Assembly: GCF_900110255.1 (NCBI RefSeq)
Contig: NZ_FODD01000029.1
Span: 45,456-109,455, forward strand
Direction: 5' to 3'
DNA length: 64,000 nucleotides
DNA from: Actinacidiphila rubida
GTDB taxonomy: Bacteria > Actinomycetota > Actinomycetes > Streptomycetales > Streptomycetaceae
The notes below the pieces were generated by a model. The model worked only from the letters and a program-made list of their open reading frames with translations, did no database searches and was not told where the DNA came from. Positions 15,630 through 24,805 of this stretch are shown in pieces (within the stretch, counting starts at the first letter, position 1; each line of letters opens with the position of its first letter). The position numbers and the translations under genes were made by a program.

Positions 15630-16622
15630 ATGAAGATGCTGATCAACGTCCCCGAGACCGTGGTAGCCGACGCTCTGCGCGGGATCGCCGCGGCCCATCC
15701 GGACCTCGTCGTCGACGTCGAGCACCGCGTGATCGTCCGCAAGGGCGCGCCCTTCGAGGGCAAGGTCGGTCTGGTGTCGGGCGGCGGATCGGGGCACGAG
15801 CCGTTGCACGGCGGTTTCGTCGGGCGGGGGATGCTGACGGCGGCGTGTCCGGGCGAGGTGTTCACCTCCCCGGTGCCCGACCAGATGGCCCGCGCCGCGG
15901 CCGCCGTGGACAGCGGGGCGGGCGTGCTGTTCATCGTGAAGAACTACACCGGTGACGTGCTCAACTTCGACATGGCGGCGGAGCTGGCCGAGGACGAGGG
16001 CGTGCAGATCGCCAAGGTCCTGGTGAACGACGACGTGGCGGTCGTCGACAGCCTCTACACGGCCGGCCGCCGCGGCACCGGCGCGACGCTCTTCGTGGAG
16101 AAGATCGCCGGCGCGGCCGCGGAGGAGGGGGCGCCGCTGGACCGGGTGGCCGCGCTGGCCCGCCAGGTCAACGAGTCGTCGCGCAGCTTCGGTGTCGCGC
16201 TGACCGCGTGCAGCACCCCCGCCAAGGGCGGCCCCACCTTCGATCTGCCGGACGGCGAGCTGGAGTTGGGCATCGGCATCCACGGCGAGCCGGGCCGCGA
16301 GCGGCGGCCGATGATGACCTCGGGCGAGATCGCGGACTTCTCGGTGGACGCGATCCTGGAGGACCTGCGCCCGGACGCGCCGGTGCTCGCGCTGGTCAAC
16401 GGCATGGGCGCGACCCCGCTGCTGGAGCTGTACGGCTTCGCCGCCGAGGTGCACCGTGTGCTGGCCGAGCGCAAGGTGCCGGTGGCCCGTACCCTCGTCG
16501 GCAACTACGTCACGTCGCTCGACATGGCAGGCTGCTCGGTGACGCTGTGCCAGGCCGACGAGGAACTGCTGCGGCTGTACGACGCCCCGGTGGAGACTCC
16601 TGGCCTGAGCTGGGGCAACTGA
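15630..16622 (+). CDS. dhaK: Dihydroxyacetone kinase, DhaK subunit
   Basis: 330 residues. DhaK binds dihydroxyacetone covalently as a hemiaminal to His218, seen in GIGIHGEP. The N-terminal domain has SGGGSGHEPLHGGFVG and KNYTGDVLNFDMA, as in the bacterial PTS-type subunit. It takes phosphate from DhaM through DhaL-ADP. ATG with perfect AGGAGG at 15616-15621. First gene of dhaKLM, with a CRP-like site upstream. Confidence 0.96.
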   Translation: MKMLINVPETVVADALRGIAAAHPDLVVDVEHRVIVRKGAPFEGKVGLVSGGGSGHEPLHGGFVGRGMLTAACPGEVFTSPVPDQMARAAAAVDSGAGVLFIVKNYTGDVLNFDMAAELAEDEGVQIAKVLVNDDVAVVDSLYTAGRRGTGATLFVEKIAGAAAEEGAPLDRVAALARQVNESSRSFGVALTACSTPAKGGPTFDLPDGELELGIGIHGEPGRERRPMMTSGEIADFSVDAILEDLRPDAPVLALVNGMGATPLLELYGFAAEVHRVLAERKVPVARTLVGNYVTSLDMAGCSVTLCQADEELLRLYDAPVETPGLSWGN

Positions 16623-16737
16623 GCGGCCGGCGGGCCTGCGCACGTCCCGCACGACGCACGACCCGCACGCCGGTCCCGCACCGGCCCGCCACGCCCCGTC
16701 CCGCACGCTCCGCACGGCACCCGCGGAAAGGCTCCGT

Positions 16738-17399
<662 letters not shown>

Positions 17400-17403
<4 letters not shown>

Positions 17404-17813
17404 CGGGCTCCCCCGCACCGCTCGTCGGAGTGGTGCTGGTCTCGCACAGCGCCGCCGTCGCCAGGGCGGTGGCCGAGCTGTCCGCCAACCTGACCGGCGG
17501 CGCGTCCGAGGTGCCGGTGGCCCCGGCCGGCGGCGGCCCCGACGGAGGCCTGGGCACCAGCTCGGACCTGATCGCCGCCGCCGCCCGGTCGGTCGACCGC
17601 GGCGCGGGCGTGGCGGTGCTCGCCGACCTGGGCAGCGCCGTGCTCACCGTCAAGGCGCTGCTCGCCGACGACGAACTGCCCGCCGGGTCGCGGCTGGTGG
17701 ACGCGCCGTTCCTGGAAGGGGCGGTGGCGGCGGTGGTGTCGGCCTCGGCCGGTGCCGACATCGACGCGGTGGCCGCGGCCGCCGGGGAGGCGTACGACTA
17801 CCGCAAGGGCTGA
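17400..17813 (+). CDS. dhaM: PTS-dependent dihydroxyacetone kinase, DhaM subunit
   Basis: 137 residues of the EIIA-mannose-like DhaM type. His16 in LVSHS is the expected phospho-acceptor site from HPr. It is a single-domain DhaM without the HPr/EI extensions found in E. coli. Coupled to dhaL by an ATGA. It links dihydroxyacetone phosphorylation to the PTS. Confidence 0.93.
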
Positions 17814-17870
17814 GCGGCACCCCGCACGGGTGCGCCCACGCCGGCCGTTCCGCGCGCCTTCCGGCCGGCA

Positions 17871-17908
17871 CCGGGCCCCCTCCGCCTCACTCGGCGAAGG
17901 GGGCCCGG
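17871..17908. terminator. Hairpin between dhaM and the convergent small gene
   Basis: An 11-bp perfect stem (17871-17881/17898-17908) with an inner CGCC/GGCG pairing. Probably terminates both dhaKLM and the 17929-18225 gene; no T-tract. Confidence 0.55.
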
Positions 17909-17928
17909 AACAGCGGTTCGGCCTCGGG

Positions 17929-18225
17929 TCAGTGCCCGTAGCCCAGCAGGGCGCGAACCATGCGGCAGGTGATGTCGGACGGCGGGCGGACGCCGATCAG
18001 CTCGGCGGTGGCGCGGATCCGGCGGTTGCCCGCCTGGGACGGCTCGTAGACCCCCGAGTCGAGCAGGGCTATCGCCAGCCGCATCGTCTTGAGCCTGCGG
18101 TTGTGCGCGACGTACCACTCGCGCGGCAGGCCGGCCGGCAGCGGCTTCCTGGGCAGGGACAGCGGTCCGGACAACGACGGGGACATCGGGCGGGACATCG
18201 GCAGGGGCAGTACGGCAGCAGCCAT
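17929..18225 (-). CDS. Small conserved-looking hypothetical protein
   Basis: 98 residues. I do not recognise a named family. The Pro/Ser/Met-rich N-terminus precedes a well-structured C-terminal part (REWYVAHNRRLKTMRLAIALLDSG, then AGNRRIRATAELIGVRPPSDITCRMVRALLG) that looks like a small helical DNA- or protein-binding fold found in streptomycetes. The start is set by AGGAGG six bases upstream of the ATG at 18225; an earlier ATG (18282) lacks a site. A TAAAAT at about 18271 may be a -10 element. Confidence 0.65.
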   Translation of the reverse strand: MAAAVLPLPMSRPMSPSLSGPLSLPRKPLPAGLPREWYVAHNRRLKTMRLAIALLDSGVYEPSQAGNRRIRATAELIGVRPPSDITCRMVRALLGYGH

Positions 18226-18340
18226 CGGCATCCTCCTGAGGCGTCGGCCAACGCTCTCGAACACTGTCGATTTTACCGCCAAGCACTGACAAAGTCCGCT
18301 GGCCAGACGGGCTTTGAGGACCGGCCCGCGCGAGAGGGCG

Positions 18341-19132
18341 TCACTGCACGAGGGTGCGCTCCAGCCGGCGCAGGGCCACCGCGGTGGCGAGGCCGCCCAG
18401 GACCAGCAGGTACGCCGCGGCGACCGCGACCCGCGCGTCCACGACGCCGAGCGCGGGCTCCCGTACGAGTTCGATGCTCTGGTACAGCGGCAGGCACTCC
18501 ACGAGCAACTGGACGGGCCGCGCGTACACGTTCAGCGGGTAGAAGGTGGTGGCGAACAGGAACATCGGCAGCATGACGAGCTGGATCAGCTGGAAGTCCT
18601 GCCAGCTGCGCAGGTACGTGACGACGGCCAGCCCGGTCGCCGCGAAGGCGAACGCGATGAGGAGCGCCCCGGGCAGCATCAGCACGGCCCACGCGGACTG
18701 CACCAGCCCGCACGCCCAGACGACCGCGCCGAACACCACGGTGACCGCGGTCCCCCGCAGCAGCGCCCAGAGCACCTCGCCGACGGCCACGTCGCGGACC
18801 CGCAGCGGCGTGGCGAGGATCGAGTCGTAGGTCCGCAGCAGCTTCAGCTTGCCGTAGATGTTGAACGTGGTCTCGTTCATGGCGCCGTTCATCGCCGCGG
18901 TGGCCAGCAGCGCGGGGGCCACGAACTGCACGTAGCTCACCGACGGGTCGCCGAGGCCCGGGACGTGCCCGACCAGCGCACCGATGCCCAGGCCCATCGA
19001 CAGCAGGTACAGCAGCGGTTCGAAGATCTCGGCGAGCAGCAGGTACCAGGTGTGGCGGTAGATCACGAGGTTGCGTTCGACCAGGGTGGCGGGGCCCGCC
19101 AGGCCCGGCTTCCTCAGCAGCGCGGTGAGCAC
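18341..19132 (-). CDS. ABC-2 type exporter permease, second copy
   Basis: 263 residues with six predicted membrane helices and the ABC-2 family pattern, including ATTFYPLNVYARPVQLLVECLPLYQSIELVR (the conserved periplasmic gating region near the last helices). Partner of the permease next to it; both pair with the single ATPase upstream. GTG start has GAAAGGA upstream. Daunorubicin-resistance (DrrB)-like, although the cargo is unknown. Confidence 0.88.
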   Translation of the reverse strand: MLTALLRKPGLAGPATLVERNLVIYRHTWYLLLAEIFEPLLYLLSMGLGIGALVGHVPGLGDPSVSYVQFVAPALLATAAMNGAMNETTFNIYGKLKLLRTYDSILATPLRVRDVAVGEVLWALLRGTAVTVVFGAVVWACGLVQSAWAVLMLPGALLIAFAFAATGLAVVTYLRSWQDFQLIQLVMLPMFLFATTFYPLNVYARPVQLLVECLPLYQSIELVREPALGVVDARVAVAAAYLLVLGGLATAVALRRLERTLVQ

Positions 19133-19142
19133 GGCGGTCCTT

Positions 19143-20018
19143 TCAGCGGTGGAGGCGGCGGGTGTACCCGCGGCAGGCGCACACGGTCCCGGCGGCGACG
19201 AGGACCAGCAGGTACACGATGTGGACGGTGGCGGCACCGGGGTGCACGGTGCCCAGCGCGGTGCCGCGGGTCAGGGCGACGCCCTGGTACAGCGGCGAGC
19301 ACTCGGCGATCGGCCGTGCCCAGGACGGGAGTTGGCCGATGGGGAAGAAGGTCCCGGAGAACATGTAGAGCGGCATCACGAGGAACCGGTACAGGCCGTT
19401 GAGCCGGCTCTGCCGGTCCACGGTGACCGCCCAGGCCATCAGGGGCGCGGCGAAGGCGAGTCCGGTGAGCAGCACGGGCCCGGCGGTCAGCAGCGCGCGC
19501 AGCGGCCCGACGACGCCGAACGCGGCGACGACGGCGAGGAAGAGCGCCCCGCTGAGCAGGATGCGGAACGCCACGAACAGCAGGTGCCCGGCCAGGATGT
19601 CGCCCGGGCGCATCGGAGTGGCCGCGGCGGCCGGGTAGTTGCCGCGCGCCCTGGCCGACTGGAAGACGGGGAAGGCCCCTTCGACGAAGCCGTTCTGCAT
19701 CGCGGAGGCGGCCAGCAGGCCCGGCGCCAGGAAGTGCAGGTAGGGCGTGCCCGCCAGGTGCCCGCTGTGGTGGGCGTCGACGAGCTTGCCGAGACCGGCG
19801 CCGAGCGCGGTGAGGAACAGCAGGGGGTTGACCACGCTGATCACCACCGAACCGCGCCACACGCGCCGGTAGCGCCGCATCCAGTAGCCGAACTCGCGCA
19901 GCGCGGGCACCGCGGCCACCAGGCTGTCGAGCGGTCCTGCCGCGGGGCGCGGTGCCCGATCGCCCGGGGAGGGGACTGCCGGCGGGCCGCCGGCCGTCGT
20001 GGGAAGCGCTGTCGTCAT
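19143..20018 (-). CDS. ABC-2 type exporter permease, first copy
   Basis: 291 residues with a long Ala/Pro-rich cytosolic N-terminus and six predicted helices. It has the family motif SGTFFPIGQLPSWARPIAECSPLYQGV before the last helix. Its ATG begins just after the ATPase stop (1-bp gap) and the gap to the second permease is 10 bp, so the three genes form one operon. Two different permeases would give a heterodimeric channel; the cargo cannot be told from sequence. Confidence 0.9.
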   Translation of the reverse strand: MTTALPTTAGGPPAVPSPGDRAPRPAAGPLDSLVAAVPALREFGYWMRRYRRVWRGSVVISVVNPLLFLTALGAGLGKLVDAHHSGHLAGTPYLHFLAPGLLAASAMQNGFVEGAFPVFQSARARGNYPAAAATPMRPGDILAGHLLFVAFRILLSGALFLAVVAAFGVVGPLRALLTAGPVLLTGLAFAAPLMAWAVTVDRQSRLNGLYRFLVMPLYMFSGTFFPIGQLPSWARPIAECSPLYQGVALTRGTALGTVHPGAATVHIVYLLVLVAAGTVCACRGYTRRLHR

Positions 20019-20019
20019 G

Positions 20020-20979
20020 TCAGTCCACCAGCGTCCGGCCAGTCAGGATCAGGAACACGTCCTCCAGGCCGGCTCTGCGGACCAGCGCGGTCAGCGGCTG
20101 GGCTCCCGTGGCGTGCACGGCGGCCAGCGCCGACTCGCCGTCGTCGGCGTACACCAGCAGCCGGTCGGGCAGCGCCTCGACGCGCTCACCGGCCGCGACG
20201 AGCCGCTGGGCGTGGCCCGCCTGCTCGTCGGCGGCGAACCGCAACTCCAGTACCTCACGCGTGCAGTGACGGGTGATCAGTTCCGCGGGGGAGCCCTCGG
20301 CGACGATCCGGCCCTGGTCCATCACCACGATGCGATCGCACAACTGCTCCGCCTCGTCCATGTAGTGCGTGGTGAGCAGCAGGGTGACACCCTGCTGCTT
20401 CAGCCGGAACAGCCGTTCCCACAGCAGGTGCCTGGCCTGCGGGTCCAGGCCGGTGGTGGGCTCGTCGAGCAGCAGGATCTCGGGCTCGTTGACCAGCGAA
20501 CGGGCGATCGTCAGCCGGCGGCGCATCCCGCCGGACAACGCCTCCACCTGCTCGTCGGCCTTGTCCTCCAGACGCGCGAACTCCAGCAGCCGCAGGGCCC
20601 GTTCGCGGACCACGGCCCTCGGCAGCCCGAAGTACCTGCCGTACACGAGCAGGTTCTCCCGGACCGTCAGCTCGGTGTCGAGCGTGTCGTCCTGGGGCAC
20701 CGAGCCGAGCCGGGCCCGGATCTCGGCGCCCTGCACGGCCGGGTCCATGCCCAGGACGCGCAACGTCCCGCCGGACACCGGGGAGACGGCCGCGATCATC
20801 CGCATCGTCGTCGACTTGCCGGCGCCGTTGGGACCGAGGAAGCCGAACGCCTCGCCGCGCCTGACGCGGAAGTCGATACCGGCGACGGCCTCGGTGGGCG
20901 CGCCCTGGCCGCGCGGCGCGTGCACCTTCCGCAGGCCGGCCGCCTCGATCAGCGGTGCCGCGGCTCCGCCTTGGGTCAT
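20020..20979 (-). CDS. DrrA-like ABC transporter ATP-binding protein
   Basis: 319 residues. Walker A GPNGAGKST (about 49-57), Q-loop near VPQDD, signature LSGGMRRRL, Walker B ILLLDEPTTGLDP, and His-switch TTHYMDEAEQL. The C-terminal about 70 residues form the DrrA-type extension (LTGRTLVD at the end). First gene of the exporter operon with both permeases. The promoter region upstream (20980-21173) is AT-richer than its neighbours; RBS GGGGGAGGG. Confidence 0.92.
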   Translation of the reverse strand: MTQGGAAAPLIEAAGLRKVHAPRGQGAPTEAVAGIDFRVRRGEAFGFLGPNGAGKSTTMRMIAAVSPVSGGTLRVLGMDPAVQGAEIRARLGSVPQDDTLDTELTVRENLLVYGRYFGLPRAVVRERALRLLEFARLEDKADEQVEALSGGMRRRLTIARSLVNEPEILLLDEPTTGLDPQARHLLWERLFRLKQQGVTLLLTTHYMDEAEQLCDRIVVMDQGRIVAEGSPAELITRHCTREVLELRFAADEQAGHAQRLVAAGERVEALPDRLLVYADDGESALAAVHATGAQPLTALVRRAGLEDVFLILTGRTLVD

Positions 20980-21173
20980 GTGCCCTCCCCCTGTGCGTGC
21001 TTCGGACTCCGGCGCGGGTCAGGACGCGCCGGAGTAGAGGCATCCCATCAGAGGAGGACGCAACATTCAATCATTTTTCACGCAAAGACTCGACGCGACG
21101 ACGTAACAACCCGGAGGCGAGGGCTGGTTCGGTCCTCGCACCCGGGTCCGCGCGGGGCCGGGGAGGGGGCGGT

Positions 21174-21680
21174 TCAGGGGGCGAAGCCGGGACCGGCGAG
21201 GCCGGGGACCTCGGCCGGCGCGAACCAGGTGGGCTCGTTGCGCAGCGCCAGCTCGATCCGGCCACGGGCGATCGGCCCCAACGGGGGCAGCTCGTCCAGG
21301 GCGTACCAGCCCACCTCGAGCGACTCGTCGTCGTTCACCCGGGCCTCGCCGGCCACCGCGCGGCAGCGCAGCACGATGTCGATGTACTGGGCGCGGTCCC
21401 CGTTCGGGTACGTGACGGGCTCGTTGGTGAAGACGCTCAGGACCTGCTCGACCACCGCGGAGACGCCGGTCTCCTCGTGGATCTCGCGCACCGCGGCCTC
21501 GGCCGGCTGCTCGCCCGGGTCCGGGATACCGCTGATGAGGGCCCACTTGCCGTTGTCCGCGCGGCGGTTGAGCAGTACCCGGCCGCGCTCGTCGAAGACC
21601 ACCATCACCACACCGGGCAGGAACAGCAGGGTGTCCCCCGCCTTCGCGCGAATGTCCTTGATGAACTGGGGAGTCGCCAT
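21174..21680 (-). CDS. Nudix hydrolase
   Basis: 168 residues with a complete Nudix box: Gly51-x5-Glu57-x7-REIHEETGV (65-73). The N-terminal part has VVMVVFDERGRVLLNRRAD, as in ADP-ribose or NTP-type pyrophosphatases. The family hydrolyses nucleoside diphosphates linked to another moiety; substrate is not known. It lies apart from the ABC operon with its own promoter and RBS region. Confidence 0.93.
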   Translation of the reverse strand: MATPQFIKDIRAKAGDTLLFLPGVVMVVFDERGRVLLNRRADNGKWALISGIPDPGEQPAEAAVREIHEETGVSAVVEQVLSVFTNEPVTYPNGDRAQYIDIVLRCRAVAGEARVNDDESLEVGWYALDELPPLGPIARGRIELALRNEPTWFAPAEVPGLAGPGFAP

Positions 21681-21878
21681 GCCCAGAGCCTACGAGACGG
21701 AGGATGAACGCCACATCAGCACCACGTTTCACAAGTGCGGCAAGGTTCCGGCACAACATATCCACAGCACCGCCCCGCAGCCGTTACCGTGACCCGGAGG
21801 GAGCGCGCGCCCGCGCGGGGAAACGCGGGCGAGGCGGCCCTCCGTTCGCGCCCGGGCGGCGGCAGGGGGTACCGGGGG

Positions 21879-22955
21879 ATGGACATGACGGCCGGCGGTG
21901 CGCCGGACGCTGCTCCGGCGGGCCGGCAGGACACGGCCGCCGCACCGCTGCGCGCCGCGCGCCCGCACGGCGCGGCGACCGACGCGGCCGGCATCGCGGT
22001 CATGGCGTGCTGCGCCGTCTGGGCACTGGTCGCCGCGACGGGCCGGCCCGCGCGACCCGAGGGGACGCTGCTCGCCCTGCTCGCCGTCGCCGCCGGATAC
22101 GCGGCCGGGCGGATACTGGGCGCGCTGCTGCCGGTGCTGGCACCGGCGGTCGCGGCCCTGGCCGTCCTCGCCCTCGTCCTGGTCCCGCCGACCCGGCTGT
22201 CCGCGCGGCCGGACGCACCGCCGCTCGGCTACGCCAACGCGGACGCCGCCCTGCTGGTGCTCGCCGCCGGCGCGGCCTGCTGCGCGGCCTGGGCCTGCCC
22301 GGGACGGGTGCGCCGGGCGGGGCTGCGGGTGGTGGGCGCCGGCGCGGCCGTGACCGCGCTCGCACTGGGTTCCGCGGCCGCCTTCGCCGCGGGCGTCGCG
22401 GTCGTCCTGTGCTCGCTGGCCGCGGACCTGATGCGCGCACACCGCCTGCTGGGCCTGGCGGGCCTCGCCCTGGCCGTCACGCTCGCGGCCGGCACCAGCT
22501 ACGCGGTCGCCGTGAACGCCCTGCCCGCCGGCCTCACCGAGTCGCTGACCGGCCAGCTCACCCAGCCGCGGGTCCAGTTGTGGCACCAGGCCGTCACCCT
22601 CGCCGAGCACCATCCGCTGCGCGGCGTCGGCCCCGAGCGGTTCGCCGACGAGAGCAGCGCTCTGCCGGCGTCCGGTGCGCCCGGCGCGGGCTCACCGCAG
22701 TCGGCTCCACTGCAGGTGGCCGCGGAGCAGGGGCTGCCCGGCGTGGCCCTGCTGGCCGCCGCGTACACGTGGGTGCTGTGCGCACTGTGGCGTTCGTCAC
22801 GTTCGACCCCGGTGGTGCTCACCGCGGGCGCGGCCCTCACCGGACTGGCCATGCTCGCCACCGTCGACCACGTGCTCAGCTACCCCGTCATCACCGCGGG
22901 CGCCGGCTTCCTGGCCGGAGTCGCGACGGCGCAACCGCTCTCCACGGAGCCGTGA
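21879..22955 (+). CDS. Polytopic membrane protein (O-antigen ligase/WzyC-like)
   Basis: 358 residues with about ten predicted hydrophobic segments. The C-terminal half reads as the ligase-type loop and helices: LWHQAVTLAEHHPLRGVGPERF then SAPLQVAAEQGLPGVALLAA. The His-rich loop and GVG motif are typical of the O-antigen ligase/polymerase (Wzy/WaaL) superfamily, which moves polymerised glycans on lipid carriers. Start at the ATG at 21879 within a GGGGG-rich leader. No sugar-transferase genes adjoin it, so its substrate is open. Confidence 0.72.
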   Translation: MDMTAGGAPDAAPAGRQDTAAAPLRAARPHGAATDAAGIAVMACCAVWALVAATGRPARPEGTLLALLAVAAGYAAGRILGALLPVLAPAVAALAVLALVLVPPTRLSARPDAPPLGYANADAALLVLAAGAACCAAWACPGRVRRAGLRVVGAGAAVTALALGSAAAFAAGVAVVLCSLAADLMRAHRLLGLAGLALAVTLAAGTSYAVAVNALPAGLTESLTGQLTQPRVQLWHQAVTLAEHHPLRGVGPERFADESSALPASGAPGAGSPQSAPLQVAAEQGLPGVALLAAAYTWVLCALWRSSRSTPVVLTAGAALTGLAMLATVDHVLSYPVITAGAGFLAGVATAQPLSTEP

Positions 22956-23017
22956 CGGGTCCGCCGGGTCCGCCGGATCGCGACGCCATGGCGCCACGGG
23001 GGTGACGGACAGCGGGG

Positions 23018-23575
23018 TCAGACTCCCCCGCGGCCCCCGCCCGAAGCGCGGGTGCGCAGCCGCACCAGGTCGCGGATCGCCTGGACGGCGCCCTCGGCGT
23101 CGTCCACGGTCACGGTGAAGCGGTGCCCGGTACCCAGGTCGATGACGACGCCCGGCCCGCGCCGCACCACCACGGCGGTGCCCTTCTCGGGACGCCAGCG
23201 GTAGCCCCAGCCGCCCCAGGCCCGCGGGCTGATGTGCGGGGCCACCTGCGCGCCGCTCACGTCCTCCATGGGGATGCGGCGCCGAGGCACCCCGATGTGC
23301 CCGCACCGCACCTGCACCGCATCACGGTCGATGCATACGTGCACATGGGTGAAAGCGACGGTCCCGAACAGGACCAGCAGGCCCACCGCCAGGCAGCCCA
23401 CGACGGACATCACGAGGGGGACGAGACCGGAGGTCCCGGGACCGTTCACGGCCAGCAGGATGCCCAGGGCGAGGCAGGCGGCGCCCGCTCCCGCGAGCAG
23501 CCACTGCATTCGGTTACTGGCCCGGCCCGTCCACACCTGTGGCGCACGGTTCGCCGGCCGAGGAGCGTGCGTCAT
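23018..23575 (-). CDS. Two-helix membrane protein with C-terminal PH-like domain
   Basis: 185 residues. Two hydrophobic helices (about 25-48 and 54-74) are followed by a soluble C-terminal part (HVHVCIDRDAVQVRCGHIGVPRRRIPMEDVSGA to VVVRRGPGVVIDLGTGHRFTVTVDDAEGAVQAI). This resembles the bacterial PH-like (PF14470-type) membrane proteins of actinomycetes. Function unknown. Stands alone, 43 bp before the racemase stop. Confidence 0.65.
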   Translation of the reverse strand: MTHAPRPANRAPQVWTGRASNRMQWLLAGAGAACLALGILLAVNGPGTSGLVPLVMSVVGCLAVGLLVLFGTVAFTHVHVCIDRDAVQVRCGHIGVPRRRIPMEDVSGAQVAPHISPRAWGGWGYRWRPEKGTAVVVRRGPGVVIDLGTGHRFTVTVDDAEGAVQAIRDLVRLRTRASGGGRGGV

Positions 23576-23620
23576 GACTCGAAGCGTACTCAGTGCACGG
23601 GCGCGCGCCAGCGTCCCGCG

Positions 23621-24433
23621 TCAAGCTGTGGCGGGCGTCGCAGCCAGCAGCGCGCCCTCCCGGTAGGCCAGCGCGACCTCGGGCAGGGCGGACGGGCGGC
23701 CGTTGAGGAGCACGTCCAGGGTGCCGGGCCGGGTGCCGCCGCCGGGCGCCGCGGGGGTTCCACCGGCCACCCCGTCGATCGTCCCGTCACCGTCCGCGCC
23801 GAGCCGGCGCAAGGCCTGGGCGGCGACCGCGTCCGCCGAGCCGTACAACGCGGCGCCGGGGACGGCCGCGGAGATCCGGTCGCCCACGAGCTCGTAGTGC
23901 GTGCAGCCGAGGACGACGGCGCCGACGCCGGCCGGGGTCAGCGCGGCCGCGGCACCGACCGCCGCGGCGACGGCCTCGGCGTCGGCCGCCTGCACGGCGT
24001 CCGCGAGGCCGGGGCACGGCACCTCGGTGATCTCCGCGCCGTTGCCGAACTCCTCGATGAGGGCGCGCTGGTAGACGCTGCCGGTGGTCGCGGGCGTGGC
24101 CCAGATCGCCACCGAGCGGTGGGCCGCCGCCGCGGGCTTGATCGCCGGCACCGTCCCGATGACCGGCAGCCCCGGCTCGAACGCGGCGCGCAGCGTGGGC
24201 AGGGCGTGCACGGACGCGGTGTTGCAGGCCACGATCAGCGCGTCCAGACCGAGCGACGCGGCGGCCTTCGCGCACTGCAGCGCGCGCTCCGTCACGTCCT
24301 CGCCCGCCCGCGGCCCCCACGGCAGCCCCTCCGGGTCCGACGAGAGCACCAGGTCCGCGTCCACCCGCATCCGCCGCACCGCCGCGGCCGCGGCGAGCAA
24401 CCCGATCCCCGAATCCACCAGCCCGATCTTCAC
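23621..24433 (-). CDS. Asp/Glu racemase family protein
   Basis: 270 residues of the Asp/Glu racemase superfamily. It has VDSGIG at residues 5-10, ACNTAS (Cys-Asn-Thr) and VLGCTHYEL, so both catalytic cysteines of a glutamate-racemase are present. It might be MurI, which supplies D-glutamate for peptidoglycan, or a paralogue with another substrate; a genome usually keeps only one MurI. GTG start at 24433 with GGGGGG just upstream. No cell-wall operon is adjacent. Confidence 0.8.
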   Translation of the reverse strand: MKIGLVDSGIGLLAAAAAVRRMRVDADLVLSSDPEGLPWGPRAGEDVTERALQCAKAAASLGLDALIVACNTASVHALPTLRAAFEPGLPVIGTVPAIKPAAAAHRSVAIWATPATTGSVYQRALIEEFGNGAEITEVPCPGLADAVQAADAEAVAAAVGAAAALTPAGVGAVVLGCTHYELVGDRISAAVPGAALYGSADAVAAQALRRLGADGDGTIDGVAGGTPAAPGGGTRPGTLDVLLNGRPSALPEVALAYREGALLAATPATA

Positions 24434-24805
24434 CCCCCCACCATATGCGCATCCCCCTCCCCCCCAGCCGCACCCCGTCACCACCCCCGCCGCCCCGCAG
24501 CCACCGACAATTCCCCGGCCCCGCCGCCACACCCACCCCCCGGCGCGCAGCCGCCGACGAAACCCCCGCCCCGGCAGGGGCCACCCGCACCCGACGACGA
24601 AACCTGCACGGGTGGTGCGGGTGGGAACGCCGGCGGGCGCAGCCCGCCGTGCACCGCCCACCGGCGGCCCGCCGCCGACGAACCCCGCGCACGCGGCGCG
24701 GCCGCGAACCCGCCCACCACAGGCGCACCGCCCGGCATCCCGACCCGCCGCGACCACCAGGCGGGGCGCGCCCCACCGCACCCCGCCGTACGGCAGACTG
24801 CCGGC
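24434..24805. other. Strand-asymmetric C-rich intergenic region
   Basis: 372 bp with a strong C-over-G bias on the plus strand and repeated short elements (CGACGAAACC-type near 24555, 24593 and 24676; GGGTGGTGCGGGTGGGAACG near 24610). No credible gene. It looks like a non-coding, repeat-like spacer between the divergent racemase and glycosyltransferase. Confidence 0.45.

Noticed and set aside
23123..24805. N-terminal extension of the HpnB-like frame
   Set aside because: The frame is open for a long way upstream, but it runs over the racemase gene on the other strand and the repeat-like gap, and lacks motifs. The start at 24806 is more natural.
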